Shown: in pieces, positions 38,925 through 48,643 of the stretch | Layout: each line of letters opens with the position of its first letter | Numbering within the stretch: the first letter of the stretch is position 1 | Assembly (NCBI GenBank): GCA_023256475.1 | Contig: JAGDXP010000018.1 | Coordinates: 1-64,000, forward strand | DNA from: Thermoplasmata archaeon | GTDB lineage: Archaea > Thermoplasmatota > Thermoplasmata > Thermoplasmatales > GCA-001856825 | Direction of reading: 5' to 3' | DNA: 64,000 nt | Made by a program: the position numbers and the translations under genes | Notes under the pieces: generated by a model | Database searches by the model: none | What the model was told of the DNA's origin: nothing | What the model saw: the letters and a program-made list of their open reading frames with translations, nothing else

Positions 38925-40549
38925 ACAAGTTCCCTTAATTTTGATGATAATTCATCTATTGAAACCCTAATCTGTTCAGTAGTATCCCTAAATCTAATTG
39001 TAACGGTATTGTCCTTTAAAGTGTCATAATCGATCGTTATGCCAAATGGTACCCCTACCTCATCGTACCTTGCGTATCTCTTTCCAATGGAGCCCGAGTC
39101 ATCATATATTACCCTCAACCCATCTTTCAATAACCTATGGTAAACATCATTGGCGACCCTTTCCAGGTCTTCCTTTGGGAAGAGAGGATAAATTCCAGCA
39201 ACAAATGGAGCCACTTCTGGAGGTATTTTAAGATAAATATATCCATTTTCCTCCCTTTTACTGAAATTGTGATCCAGGAGTGCGTAAACAATCCTGTCTA
39301 AGCCAAAGGAGGGCTCCACTACTATAGGTACGAATGACTCCCTATCAACTGTTACCTCCACATCTCTTTTAATAATGTACTTTTCAAGTGATATTTCAGC
39401 ATTATCTATGAAAACGGATTTGCTTCCGTTATTTATGGCTTTTATAACTTCTCCTGCTTTATCCCCAAAGTCCTTCTTTATTTCTTTGAAATTAGGTTCT
39501 ATTTCAATCCTCTTCTCCTTATGAGGTTCCACTATTCTTTGCGCATAGAGGTCCTTCCCACTATACTCGATATGACGTCCTACGTCATAGGTCCCCCTAT
39601 GTGCAATTCCAGTAATTTCTATCCAGCCTAAATCGGTGAGTGCCTCGGCATCCCATGTATCTGATGAATAATGAGATAGATCTTCCTTTTTATGCTGCCT
39701 GAATCTGATTTTATTTTCATCAAGTCCAATTCTTTTGTAGAATTTAAAAGCGAAGCCAGTAAAATATGCCAGCGGTTGAGATTTGATGATGCCCTTCTCA
39801 TATGCTTCCTTCGGGGTTATGAATAATTCTTCATCAGTATTTGTAACATAATGAATTTTAAAATCGTTATATGGCTCATTTACCCATTTCTCATCCAGGG
39901 GGTCTAGAAATACTTCACATTCCATCATGTTGAATTCTCGCAATCTGTAGAGCCCCCTCCTTGGAGAAATTTCATTCCTGTAGCCTCTCCCTAGCTGAAT
40001 TACTGCAAATGGGAGTTTTTCTCTGAAAAACCTGTAAAATTCCTTGAAATTTACAAATATGCCCTGTGCAGTCTCTGGTCTAAGGAACAGGGGATCAACA
40101 TTTTCACCCTGATCCACCTGAAACATTAACTTATGGATCTTAACATCATCAAAATCTCCACCACATTTGGGGCATTTTATATTATTTTCCTTGATTACTT
40201 TGTTCAGATAATCTTGATCCAGTACTACTTTCAATCCGAGGGACTCCACAATGTCGTCTGCCCTGAATTTAGTCTTGCATGCTTTGCACTGAACAGAGTA
40301 ATCGAAAAAACGATCGTAATGTCCGGAGGCCTTTAAAACTGCCTGAAGGGTAAGGGCAGGCGAATCGAGCAAAGTTACAGGGCCCTCTGCAAACATCATT
40401 TCTTTCCATATATTTTGGACATTTTCCTTTATTATGGATCCATAGGGACCATAATCAAATAACCCCGAAGATCCACCATATATGGAAAAAGCGGGGAAGT
40501 AAATTCCCCTTCTTTTGGCTATTTCCTCCTGGTCAATATCACTTTTCAT
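38903..40549 (-). CDS. glyS: glycyl-tRNA synthetase
   Basis: Class II motifs (FNMMECEVF, RFRQHKKEDLSHYSSDTWD, EPSFGLDRIVYALLDH). Confidence 0.97.
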   Translation of the reverse strand: MKSDIDQEEIAKRRGIYFPAFSIYGGSSGLFDYGPYGSIIKENVQNIWKEMMFAEGPVTLLDSPALTLQAVLKASGHYDRFFDYSVQCKACKTKFRADDIVESLGLKVVLDQDYLNKVIKENNIKCPKCGGDFDDVKIHKLMFQVDQGENVDPLFLRPETAQGIFVNFKEFYRFFREKLPFAVIQLGRGYRNEISPRRGLYRLREFNMMECEVFLDPLDEKWVNEPYNDFKIHYVTNTDEELFITPKEAYEKGIIKSQPLAYFTGFAFKFYKRIGLDENKIRFRQHKKEDLSHYSSDTWDAEALTDLGWIEITGIAHRGTYDVGRHIEYSGKDLYAQRIVEPHKEKRIEIEPNFKEIKKDFGDKAGEVIKAINNGSKSVFIDNAEISLEKYIIKRDVEVTVDRESFVPIVVEPSFGLDRIVYALLDHNFSKREENGYIYLKIPPEVAPFVAGIYPLFPKEDLERVANDVYHRLLKDGLRVIYDDSGSIGKRYARYDEVGVPFGITIDYDTLKDNTVTIRFRDTTEQIRVSIDELSSKLRELVWTGRKS

Positions 40550-41388
40550 AATAAAGAGGATATTATATCAAAATCATAAACCATTCCACTTATGTCATTC
40601 TCTAAGTCATTCACAGGTAGTTGAGTGAACTTATTCTTTTTCATTATCTTAGCAGCTTCTGCCACTGGGGATCCTTCAAAAATAGTTTTTGGATTAGTTG
40701 ACATGATTTTATCTATGGTAATCTCTGGCAACTTTAGGTCTCTAACAGTGTAATAGAATGTAAAGATATCCCTTAGCGACTCCCAACTCCATGAATCATC
40801 ATCTTCACCGATTCCTAATTGCGAGGATACGGTCTTAACATCGAGGTTTGCTCCATTCAAGAGATCTCTTTCAGTGATTATACCTACCAGCTTCCCATCA
40901 TCATCTAAAACTGGAAATGCTGTAATTTTTGTTAATCTTATAACTTTCTCCACCATTCTGGCAGTGGATTTATGATAAACTGGAATAGCAACAGATTTCA
41001 TAACATCCCTTATGGTTTTCTGAGGATTCTTTATTATTACGGCATCCAGGAGATCATACGGGGTCAATATACCAACAACTTTATTATTATCAAGAACTGG
41101 GAGATGCCTTCTTCTTATCTTGACAAAATATTCTGCAGCCCTTTCTATAGGATCTTTTGGGGACAATACGGGCAAATCCTTCCTCATCAATAGGGATATT
41201 TCATCTTCCTTTGGATTTTCAAGGATATCTCTCCTTGTAACTATTCCTGCATATTCTCCCTTTGAGTTTGTTACCGGTACTGCAGCCACATCTCTTTTGG
41301 CCATAATTTTCATAGCTTCAGATACATTGGACGGAAGTTTCAAAACAAAGGGCTTCTTGGTCATAAACTGCTCAACTGTATCGGTCAT
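40546..41388 (-). CDS. four-CBS-domain protein
   Basis: Repeated CBS motifs (AVPVTNSKGEYAGIVTRRDIL, HLPVLDNNKVVGILTPYDLL, AFPVLDDDGKLVGIITERDLL). Confidence 0.93.
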   Translation of the reverse strand: MTDTVEQFMTKKPFVLKLPSNVSEAMKIMAKRDVAAVPVTNSKGEYAGIVTRRDILENPKEDEISLLMRKDLPVLSPKDPIERAAEYFVKIRRRHLPVLDNNKVVGILTPYDLLDAVIIKNPQKTIRDVMKSVAIPVYHKSTARMVEKVIRLTKITAFPVLDDDGKLVGIITERDLLNGANLDVKTVSSQLGIGEDDDSWSWESLRDIFTFYYTVRDLKLPEITIDKIMSTNPKTIFEGSPVAEAAKIMKKNKFTQLPVNDLENDISGMVYDFDIISSLL

Positions 41389-41517
41389 GAGGCTTCACTC
41401 GAGTTGATAGAGTAGATATAAACAATATTTTAATTTTCTCTTTCTTTTATGATGTATTTGATCGTAAACGCTCATCATATTCACCAAGATTTTATACAAG
41501 TAAAAAATTACCGTCAA

Positions 41518-41592
41518 GCTCCGGTGGTGTAGTCCGGTCAAGCATATCGGCCTTTCGAGCCGACGACACGGGTCCAAATCCCGTCCGGAGCA
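41518..41592 (+). tRNA. tRNA-Glu (TTC)
   Basis: Acceptor gctccgg/ccggagc+a; anticodon arm tcggcCTTTCGAgccga; T arm acgggtccaaatcccgt. TATA-like ttttatac upstream. Confidence 0.95.
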
Positions 41593-41716
41593 TTCATTGA
41601 TCTTATTTTTTGGACAAATTTCAAATTTTAAGCGCCGCGACCTATTTTGGATCGAAATAAAGATGAATTTTATTTAATTAATACCGACCAAAATTAAAAC
41701 TAAATCAGTTAATAAA

Positions 41717-42223
41717 TTAATTGGACTCATCTAAGTCTTTGAAGATTTTCTCATAAATGTCCTGTTCCTTCGCCTTATGCTCTTTAATAATTGAGTGAAT
41801 TTTATCAGGGTTAATATGCCAATAATGGATCCTCCAAGGTTTACCCTTCTGTAAGGTTATGTTTTCGCTGCTGGTTGTTAATATACCAGTATCCTGTAAT
41901 GTGTAAAATATATCACGATCCTGTTGGCTCAGAATATTGTCTATCAGGGTTTTCTCATAACCAAAGAAACTAAGCACATAATCAGCCAACTCTTCTATTT
42001 CTTTCTTTGTCATACCAGATGGCTCGAAAACAATCTCTAATGCCTCAATGAGTTCTTCCCTCTTAACTATAGGCATTTCAAATGGGCTAGAATTTACTAT
42101 TATAAATAAGTGATGCATATTTTTATTCCTACCTTGGGAAAATTTTCCAAATTTAACATATTGATCTTCATTCCAGGATGCTATGAAACCTGACTTAGCT
42201 GTATTGCACTGAAATTTAAACAT
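41717..42223 (-). CDS. hypothetical protein (168 aa)
   Basis: Complete ORF with a promoter-like upstream gap; no family recognised. Confidence 0.7.
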   Translation of the reverse strand: MFKFQCNTAKSGFIASWNEDQYVKFGKFSQGRNKNMHHLFIIVNSSPFEMPIVKREELIEALEIVFEPSGMTKKEIEELADYVLSFFGYEKTLIDNILSQQDRDIFYTLQDTGILTTSSENITLQKGKPWRIHYWHINPDKIHSIIKEHKAKEQDIYEKIFKDLDESN

Positions 42224-42379
42224 TCAATATGCTACCAACTTATAATTTGGCAGACGGATTAGAGAATTATTTAGAAGGTCTTCATGCTTGAATTTTTATG
42301 GGAGAATCAGGATTATAAATCAACATTTACAAAATTCAAATAAAATTATCAAGGGTTTTAAATTATTTCCCATTCATTC

Positions 42380-43324
42380 TCAGGACAGATTTTTCTTCAG
42401 CTCTTCAATTATGCTTACGTCTCTAGGGTCAACCCCTCTTCTCTTTGCAAGATAATATGATATCAGATCTCCCTGATGTATTGAAGTATATATCTGAGAC
42501 GCTATGGAAGCTCCGAGCGCCTTAACTTCTCTGTAATTAAAATCACAAATTCTTGATGTAACTTTAAGTCTCTTGAGATACATCTCATTCATATTGGGAT
42601 AAGTTAGAGCTATAAAATAAAAGAGATCTTTCCTGTAGGTGCTCTTTAAGGGCATGGTATCATTGTGATTTAGCTCAGGGAAGTAGCTCCAGTACGCCAG
42701 AATCTTGGAATTTTCATTGAACTGAGTTTTGAGTCTGTAGGCTATATATCTAAATGGTGGAAATCCAAATATCGCGGGAATCTTATTTCCAAGATATATT
42801 TCATCAGCAACCTTTTTCAATTCTTCGTGTTCTTTATTCAATCTTTCAAGATTCTCCTTGGCTTCTCGAAGGGAATCCTCATTGGCCAGCCCCGATCCTA
42901 AAAGCAACGGATTTAAGAGGTAGCCTATGGCTGATCTCGGCTGTAGCCCCCTGGGAATCATAATTACATTTTTTACCATTTTAGATAATTCTCCCCCAGA
43001 AGTAATCGCCCATACCTTTGCACCCTTTTTCATAGCCATTTCTGTGGCTTTTAGAGTCTCTTCGGTGTTACCAGAATAACTTATTGATATGAACAAGGAG
43101 TTCTCATCAACAAATTCAGGGAATTCATAGGAATCCAGGGAAATAACCGGGACTTTTGTAAACAAATCCTGAAAAATCTTTCCTGCTATACCTGAGCCAC
43201 CCATTCCAAAGATAACTATGTTCTTGAATTTTCCAGTAAAGTCCACAGAATCTCTAAAATCCATCTGTTTGGACTTTTCTACTATCTCTTCTATATAATC
43301 TCCCATAAAAACTTTATAAATCAA
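42380..43324 (-). CDS. bifunctional phosphoglucose/phosphomannose isomerase
   Basis: IFGMGGSGIAGKIF, ISYSGNTEETL, PRSAIGYLLNPLL, ELNHNDT. Confidence 0.93.
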   Translation of the reverse strand: MIYKVFMGDYIEEIVEKSKQMDFRDSVDFTGKFKNIVIFGMGGSGIAGKIFQDLFTKVPVISLDSYEFPEFVDENSLFISISYSGNTEETLKATEMAMKKGAKVWAITSGGELSKMVKNVIMIPRGLQPRSAIGYLLNPLLLGSGLANEDSLREAKENLERLNKEHEELKKVADEIYLGNKIPAIFGFPPFRYIAYRLKTQFNENSKILAYWSYFPELNHNDTMPLKSTYRKDLFYFIALTYPNMNEMYLKRLKVTSRICDFNYREVKALGASIASQIYTSIHQGDLISYYLAKRRGVDPRDVSIIEELKKNLS

Positions 43325-43345
43325 TCAAATAAATTACTTTCCAAA

Positions 43346-44032
43346 TTATTTTAGATGCCTAAATATAGCTTCCACAGAAGCCCTTTCCTCCTCCTTTAAA
43401 GCAAATGAAGAACGATTTATGAAGTTCAATATGGATAATTTGTGGAGATTCAGTTCCTCAATACCTCTATTGTTGGGTATTATCTCCCTCAAAATGAAGT
43501 CTATATTGGAGTGCAGGTATTTGATTGATTTTTTAATATATTCCTCAAGTATATAGCTGCCAGAAACCAGCTCATTTTTCACTGCGGCCAAGTAAAGGGG
43601 CATTGGAATCTCTCCAAATTTGTCTGCCCATATTGTAAATAGATCTAATTTGAAAGATGCAAAGACCTCCCCTGTTGAGCGATTAATGAATTCCTCGTAT
43701 GGAGATAATATTAATGGAAGATCAAGGCCAATCCTAATCTCCTTGTTCAGCAGTATTCTGGCATAAAATCTTGAAATCATATCTCCTTCTTTGGTATTAA
43801 CGTATTCTTCCTCTCTATCGTAGTAATAGGTAGGTCCCATGAAATTGGAAAATACATTCCCAGATCGAATTAGATTCCTTTCGTTCAGATTAACTATCCC
43901 AACAGGGCCTATATAAAGGTCACCCCTGCACTCATAATCTGGAGTACACTGAATGTCTCTTGATATGGATCCCTTGCATATTCCAAATAGCATTGCTTCC
44001 AACTCTATGGACGGGTAGAAGCGGAGATCCAT
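43346..44032 (-). CDS. hypothetical protein (228 aa)
   Basis: Complete ORF 21 bp upstream of the PGI/PMI gene, same strand; no family recognised. Confidence 0.7.
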   Translation of the reverse strand: MDLRFYPSIELEAMLFGICKGSISRDIQCTPDYECRGDLYIGPVGIVNLNERNLIRSGNVFSNFMGPTYYYDREEEYVNTKEGDMISRFYARILLNKEIRIGLDLPLILSPYEEFINRSTGEVFASFKLDLFTIWADKFGEIPMPLYLAAVKNELVSGSYILEEYIKKSIKYLHSNIDFILREIIPNNRGIEELNLHKLSILNFINRSSFALKEEERASVEAIFRHLK

Positions 44033-44139
44033 AATGGAATAATTTATAGATATTATTTAAATTTCGTGAAAATTTCCCTGCATTGAACAAAACTGCTAGA
44101 AAATTTTAAATTTTCAAATATCTTAATTGAACGATTATC

Positions 44140-45279
44140 ATGGATTTTAAGCTTCCTCAAGAAACAGAATCAATTTTGAAGATGGTTTCGGAATTTTCCA
44201 TGAAAAAGATTGAACCTATTTCTGGCAGGATCGACAGTGACGAATTTGATCCTAAGGAATTATTCAAGGAAATGGGAAACATAGGGATTTTGGGAATAAC
44301 AATTCCAGAAGAATATGGGGGAGCCAATCTGGATTATTTAACTCAAGGACTAATATTGGAGGAATTGAGTTATTATTCAGCATCAATAGGATTATCATAC
44401 GGGGCCCATTCAAATTTAGTCATGGATAATCTGAACAGAAACGGTTCACAACATCAGAAAGAAAAATACCTGGAAAAGATGGCAAAAGGCGACATCATAG
44501 GATCCCTGTGCTTAACTGAGCCTGGTGCTGGATCGGATGCCATAGGCTCAATGAAAACCGTCTACAAAAAAACAGAGGAAGGCAATTACAAGATAAACGG
44601 ATCAAAGATTTTTATAACCAATGCTCCAATTGCTGATTTATTTTTAACTTATGCCAGAAATGGTTCCACATACTCTGCATTTTTACTGGAAAGATCTGAT
44701 GGAGTAGAAACTCCCAAGAAATTGAAAAAAATGGGAATGAGGGGATCGCCTACAGGTGAAGTGGTTTATAATGACGTTGAAGTGGGAAGAGATAGGCTAA
44801 TGGGAAATGAGGGGGATGGAAAGAGAATAATAATGTCGGGTTTGAACAGCGAAAGGGCAGTTCTGGCTTTCGGGCCTCTAGGTATCGCCAGGAGGGCATT
44901 GGATGAGGCAATTAATTATTCAACATCCAGGGAACAGTTCGGTCAAAAGATAGGAGATTTTGAACTTATTCAGGAGAGGCTAGCATATATGTTCACAAAA
45001 CTGGAAGCAGCGAGGTTATTGGCTTACAAAGCAGCATTAATGACCAAGGAAGAATTGCTGGATCCCTCTTATGCAGCATCTTCCATACTCTTTGCATCAG
45101 AGACTGCAACTGAGATAACGAAGCACGCCATAATGATATTTGGAGGATATGGCTACATGAGCGAATACCCCTTGGAAAGGTATCATAGGGATGCGCTCCT
45201 ATACGAAATAGGCGCTGGCACTAACGAAATAAGGAAGATAATAATAGGTCATAATATTCAGAAAAAGAAGTTCAAATAA
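44140..45279 (+). CDS. acyl-CoA dehydrogenase
   Basis: GSLCLTEPGAGSDAIGSMKT, KIFITNAPIADLF, QIFGGYGYMSEYPLERYHRDA-type C terminus. Confidence 0.96.
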   Translation: MDFKLPQETESILKMVSEFSMKKIEPISGRIDSDEFDPKELFKEMGNIGILGITIPEEYGGANLDYLTQGLILEELSYYSASIGLSYGAHSNLVMDNLNRNGSQHQKEKYLEKMAKGDIIGSLCLTEPGAGSDAIGSMKTVYKKTEEGNYKINGSKIFITNAPIADLFLTYARNGSTYSAFLLERSDGVETPKKLKKMGMRGSPTGEVVYNDVEVGRDRLMGNEGDGKRIIMSGLNSERAVLAFGPLGIARRALDEAINYSTSREQFGQKIGDFELIQERLAYMFTKLEAARLLAYKAALMTKEELLDPSYAASSILFASETATEITKHAIMIFGGYGYMSEYPLERYHRDALLYEIGAGTNEIRKIIIGHNIQKKKFK

Positions 45280-45318
45280 TTTAAGTATGATTAATCCATA
45301 TTAGATCAGGTGAGATTT

Positions 45319-45933
45319 ATGGCTGGATTTACAGCAAAACTGCCTTCTTATAAGAGTTTAAAAGGGATTAGCGAGAGGATGCTTGCAGAGCATTTGAAAT
45401 TATACAACGGCTATGTGAATAAAAGCAACGAAATAGCAGACAAATTGGCTTCGGGAACTGTTGATCTCTCTAAAAGTGCAGCAACCTACAGTGAATTTAG
45501 GGCACTGAAATTGGAGCAAACATTCAACGGAAATGGAATGTATCTGCATCAGTACTATTTTGAGAATCTGACAGATTCGCAGCCAGAATTGCCAAAGGAA
45601 GTCAAGGAAGAGATTGAGAAAAGCTTTGGAACATTTGAGAAGTGGAAGGAAGAATTCGTAGCAACCGGGATGGCTGGAAGGGGCTGGGCAGTTCTCGGGC
45701 TGAACTTGGAAGATGGAAAACTATACAATCTTCTCTACGATGCGCACAATATAGGTGGACTTGTAACACTTGTTCCATTGCTAGTGCTTGACGTTTTCGA
45801 GCATGCTTATTTCATAGACTATGGAACAAACAGGAAAGATTATATAAATGCCTATTTGAACCTCATAGACTGGAAGGTTGTAGCAAAGAGGTTGGAAAAG
45901 GCAAAGAAAATGTACAAAATCTGGACAGAATAA
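45319..45933 (+). CDS. sod: Fe/Mn-type superoxide dismutase
   Basis: Metal-ligand contexts EHLKLYNGYV, YLHQYYFENL, LDVFEHAYFIDYG. Start moved to ATG 45319 with AGGTGA upstream. Confidence 0.9.
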   Translation: MAGFTAKLPSYKSLKGISERMLAEHLKLYNGYVNKSNEIADKLASGTVDLSKSAATYSEFRALKLEQTFNGNGMYLHQYYFENLTDSQPELPKEVKEEIEKSFGTFEKWKEEFVATGMAGRGWAVLGLNLEDGKLYNLLYDAHNIGGLVTLVPLLVLDVFEHAYFIDYGTNRKDYINAYLNLIDWKVVAKRLEKAKKMYKIWTE

Positions 45934-45956
45934 ATTTAATTGAAAACAATTTTTAT

Positions 45957-47258
45957 TTATTTGCTCTTTGTTATATTCAATTTGCTTACATAGACATATG
46001 GTACCTTTGAATACATTGTCTCATCCCACCACTTGACCTTTTTTGTTTCTCTGGAAACGCCCTCAATGTTCTTGAAGATACTAATTAGGGAATCGGATAC
46101 TCTTATTCCACTCCAGCTCTCGATTATTTCACCATTTTTTATCCTATAAATTCCATCCCTCGGAATGGTTGAGAATATTCCTTCCCTATAGTCCTGGAAC
46201 CTGGTGTACCAGGTATTAACTATGTAAAGTCCATCCCTTATGGATTCAATCATCTCCTTTGGATCCTCTGTGCCTGGCTCCACAGTTACCTGCCAGGGGC
46301 TAGGGGATATTATGCCTGCATTTCCAGTGCTTTGAGAATTTAATTTAATTGCTGTACTTGTGTTATGTAAATAGTTTTTTACAAATCCCTTCTCTATTAC
46401 GGGGGTCTTTTTGGTAGGGACACCTTCATCATCCGCTATCCTTGAGCCAAACATGCTGTCATCGGTTGCATCATCGTACATTGTGAAAATAGAGGAGCCT
46501 ATTTTCTGATTCAATCTGCCAGCAAAGAATGAAATCCCTGAATCAACCTGATATGCAGAGGCCATTGGAATTGTATAGGAAACTATGGAGGCGAAAAACA
46601 ATGGGTGAAGAACCGCAGCAAATGTTCCATCACTCCCCTGTACGGTCTTTCCAAGCATCCTAAGGTGATCCCTCAATTCTTCGCCAACCATGTGAATTTC
46701 ATCTAAATCATCATCATGGGATGTTGCAAAAGATTGCTGCGTGGGTACATCATTTTCGTTAAATGCCCTCACATTGAATTCTATGCCTGCGTTGAAATCC
46801 TTGAAGCTGTTGTAATTGGTAACAACCTCTAACTCCATGCTTTTTTTATAAATTGTTCCTCCAATCCTCTTTGCGAATTTTATATTTTCATCAATAAAGT
46901 CCCTGGCAAATTTAGATATTTCAAACTCTGAAATCCTGACGAATCTATTGGTTCTATTCCTGTAATTATATTTTTCAGAATTTATCTTTATATAATCTGG
47001 GTTGTCATCCAGAAGTTTCAGGGCTTTCTCAGCAGAATTAACACTTCTCTCCAATTCCCTTTCATTTTTCACCTCAAAATTGTAGATTTTTCTTCCCTTA
47101 GTTACATAGACATCGAACCCAGATTCATTCCAATTATTAGTTATATCAATCTCGTTGTTGGAGAATTTCACCTGCTGGATGTTGGTAGATAATTTCCTGA
47201 CCACTACCTCGTCAAAATCACGTTTTCTTATAAATTCAAATGCACTCTGCGCATCCAT
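45957..47258 (-). CDS. TldD/PmbA family protein (TldE-like)
   Basis: PmbA-like C terminus; track N-terminal extension overlaps the upstream TldD gene, so the start MDAQSAFEF at 47258 is preferred. Confidence 0.9.
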   Translation of the reverse strand: MDAQSAFEFIRKRDFDEVVVRKLSTNIQQVKFSNNEIDITNNWNESGFDVYVTKGRKIYNFEVKNERELERSVNSAEKALKLLDDNPDYIKINSEKYNYRNRTNRFVRISEFEISKFARDFIDENIKFAKRIGGTIYKKSMELEVVTNYNSFKDFNAGIEFNVRAFNENDVPTQQSFATSHDDDLDEIHMVGEELRDHLRMLGKTVQGSDGTFAAVLHPLFFASIVSYTIPMASAYQVDSGISFFAGRLNQKIGSSIFTMYDDATDDSMFGSRIADDEGVPTKKTPVIEKGFVKNYLHNTSTAIKLNSQSTGNAGIISPSPWQVTVEPGTEDPKEMIESIRDGLYIVNTWYTRFQDYREGIFSTIPRDGIYRIKNGEIIESWSGIRVSDSLISIFKNIEGVSRETKKVKWWDETMYSKVPYVYVSKLNITKSK

Positions 47259-47263
47259 AAATA

Positions 47264-48643
47264 TCACCGCATGTAAATATTTCTTAATCTCGCATGAGGT
47301 CCACCCATCCAAACGTCTACGCCCTGCATGGGATCCCCCTTGCCACATGTTCCCGCAAAAAATTTTAGGTCTTTCCCAACTGCATCAATTGAACTGTAAA
47401 ATTTTATTGTAGTCGTTTCAAGTGTAGGCCTTCTTATCTGTTCCCTTATTTCACCGTTTTCTATCAGGTACGCCTCCAGGCCGACGTATTTCTCGTTAAA
47501 TCTAATATCATCTATATTCCATTCACTGTAGCTTTTCATATAAATACCAAGCTTTACGTCCTCAACAAGTTCTTCAAAATTGAAATCTCCGGGCTCTATG
47601 AAAGTTGTACTCATTCTGGGTATTGGATCTTTATCCCATTCTGATATTCTCGATGCAGCAGTGCTCTTGGAATTGACTCTTCCTGCACTTTCTCTATTGC
47701 TAAGAAATTCATTGATTAGCCCCTTCTTGTAAAGGTACCTCTTCCTTGCCTTAACCCCATCTCTATCATATTTATAATAGCCATAACTGTGATCAATAGT
47801 CGGATCATCCACAACATTAACTTGTGGACTTCCCACAGGTTTACCCTTATCCCCTAACTTAATAAAGGATTCTCCTGCCTGTGCCATTTCTCTCCCCAAT
47901 ATCCTGTCAAGTTCAGTGGGATGACCTGCACTTTCATGTGCTACTATGCCAGAAATTTCAGGACCAATTACAAGATCATAATAGCCAGGATTTATGGGTT
48001 TAGCAATCACAGATTTCTTTAATGCCTCGGCCTCTTCGCCTATGGTAGCGTAGAGATCCCAGTATTCCAGTGCCTCATATCCTCCGGAGAATCCAAGCTG
48101 AATGAATCTTTGTTCAAAATTACCTCCCTCGTAATAACCAATAGCTCCAAAAAATCCCACTTTGGAAATATCTCCTTCAATTTCAGTTCCTTCGGAATTT
48201 ATCAGAAACTCCCTTTGCTTTATGTCTCCTATGGCCAGAATTCTCATGGGTATTTTCTTTTCAACCAGTATCTGGTCAATGTCCTTTAAAATTGATATTT
48301 TGTCCTCCAAGTCCATGTCTTCAATTTTCTTTTGAACAGGAACACTCCATTTATCCTTGTATACCTCCTCATGCGACAGCTTATCTCTTCCGGGGATCCT
48401 TGAATTTTCTATAATCCTATCAAGATGTTCTTTAACGATTGACCAATTCTCTTGATTTATGGCTCCAAATGATATAGATTTATCAATAGCCCTAAAGGCG
48501 TATCCCGAACTAGTACTTCCAGAGACCTGGCTCAGGCTTCCATTTTTAAAGCTCACTCCATTTGAAAAGGTCTCTGAAAAATAAACTTCAGAGAAGTTTG
48601 TATACCTATTTAAATAATTTAGATATTTATCTATATTTTGCAA
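47264..48643 (-). CDS. tldD: TldD-like metalloprotease
   Basis: GIVAHESAGHPTELDRILGREMA (HExxxH) and GTCGKGDPMQGVDVWMGGPHARL. Confidence 0.95.
   Translation of the reverse strand: MQNIDKYLNYLNRYTNFSEVYFSETFSNGVSFKNGSLSQVSGSTSSGYAFRAIDKSISFGAINQENWSIVKEHLDRIIENSRIPGRDKLSHEEVYKDKWSVPVQKKIEDMDLEDKISILKDIDQILVEKKIPMRILAIGDIKQREFLINSEGTEIEGDISKVGFFGAIGYYEGGNFEQRFIQLGFSGGYEALEYWDLYATIGEEAEALKKSVIAKPINPGYYDLVIGPEISGIVAHESAGHPTELDRILGREMAQAGESFIKLGDKGKPVGSPQVNVVDDPTIDHSYGYYKYDRDGVKARKRYLYKKGLINEFLSNRESAGRVNSKSTAASRISEWDKDPIPRMSTTFIEPGDFNFEELVEDVKLGIYMKSYSEWNIDDIRFNEKYVGLEAYLIENGEIREQIRRPTLETTTIKFYSSIDAVGKDLKFFAGTCGKGDPMQGVDVWMGGPHARLRNIYMR

Noticed and set aside
41593-41716. GC-rich patch aagcgccgcgacc after tRNA-Glu as a possible ncRNA
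   Set aside because: Too short, with no fold, boxes or clear promoter that I could support.
47259-47348. N-terminal extension of the TldE-like ORF (MWQGGSHAGRRRLDG...)
   Set aside because: It is the out-of-frame translation of the TldD C terminus; the internal ATG at 47258 fits the family start.
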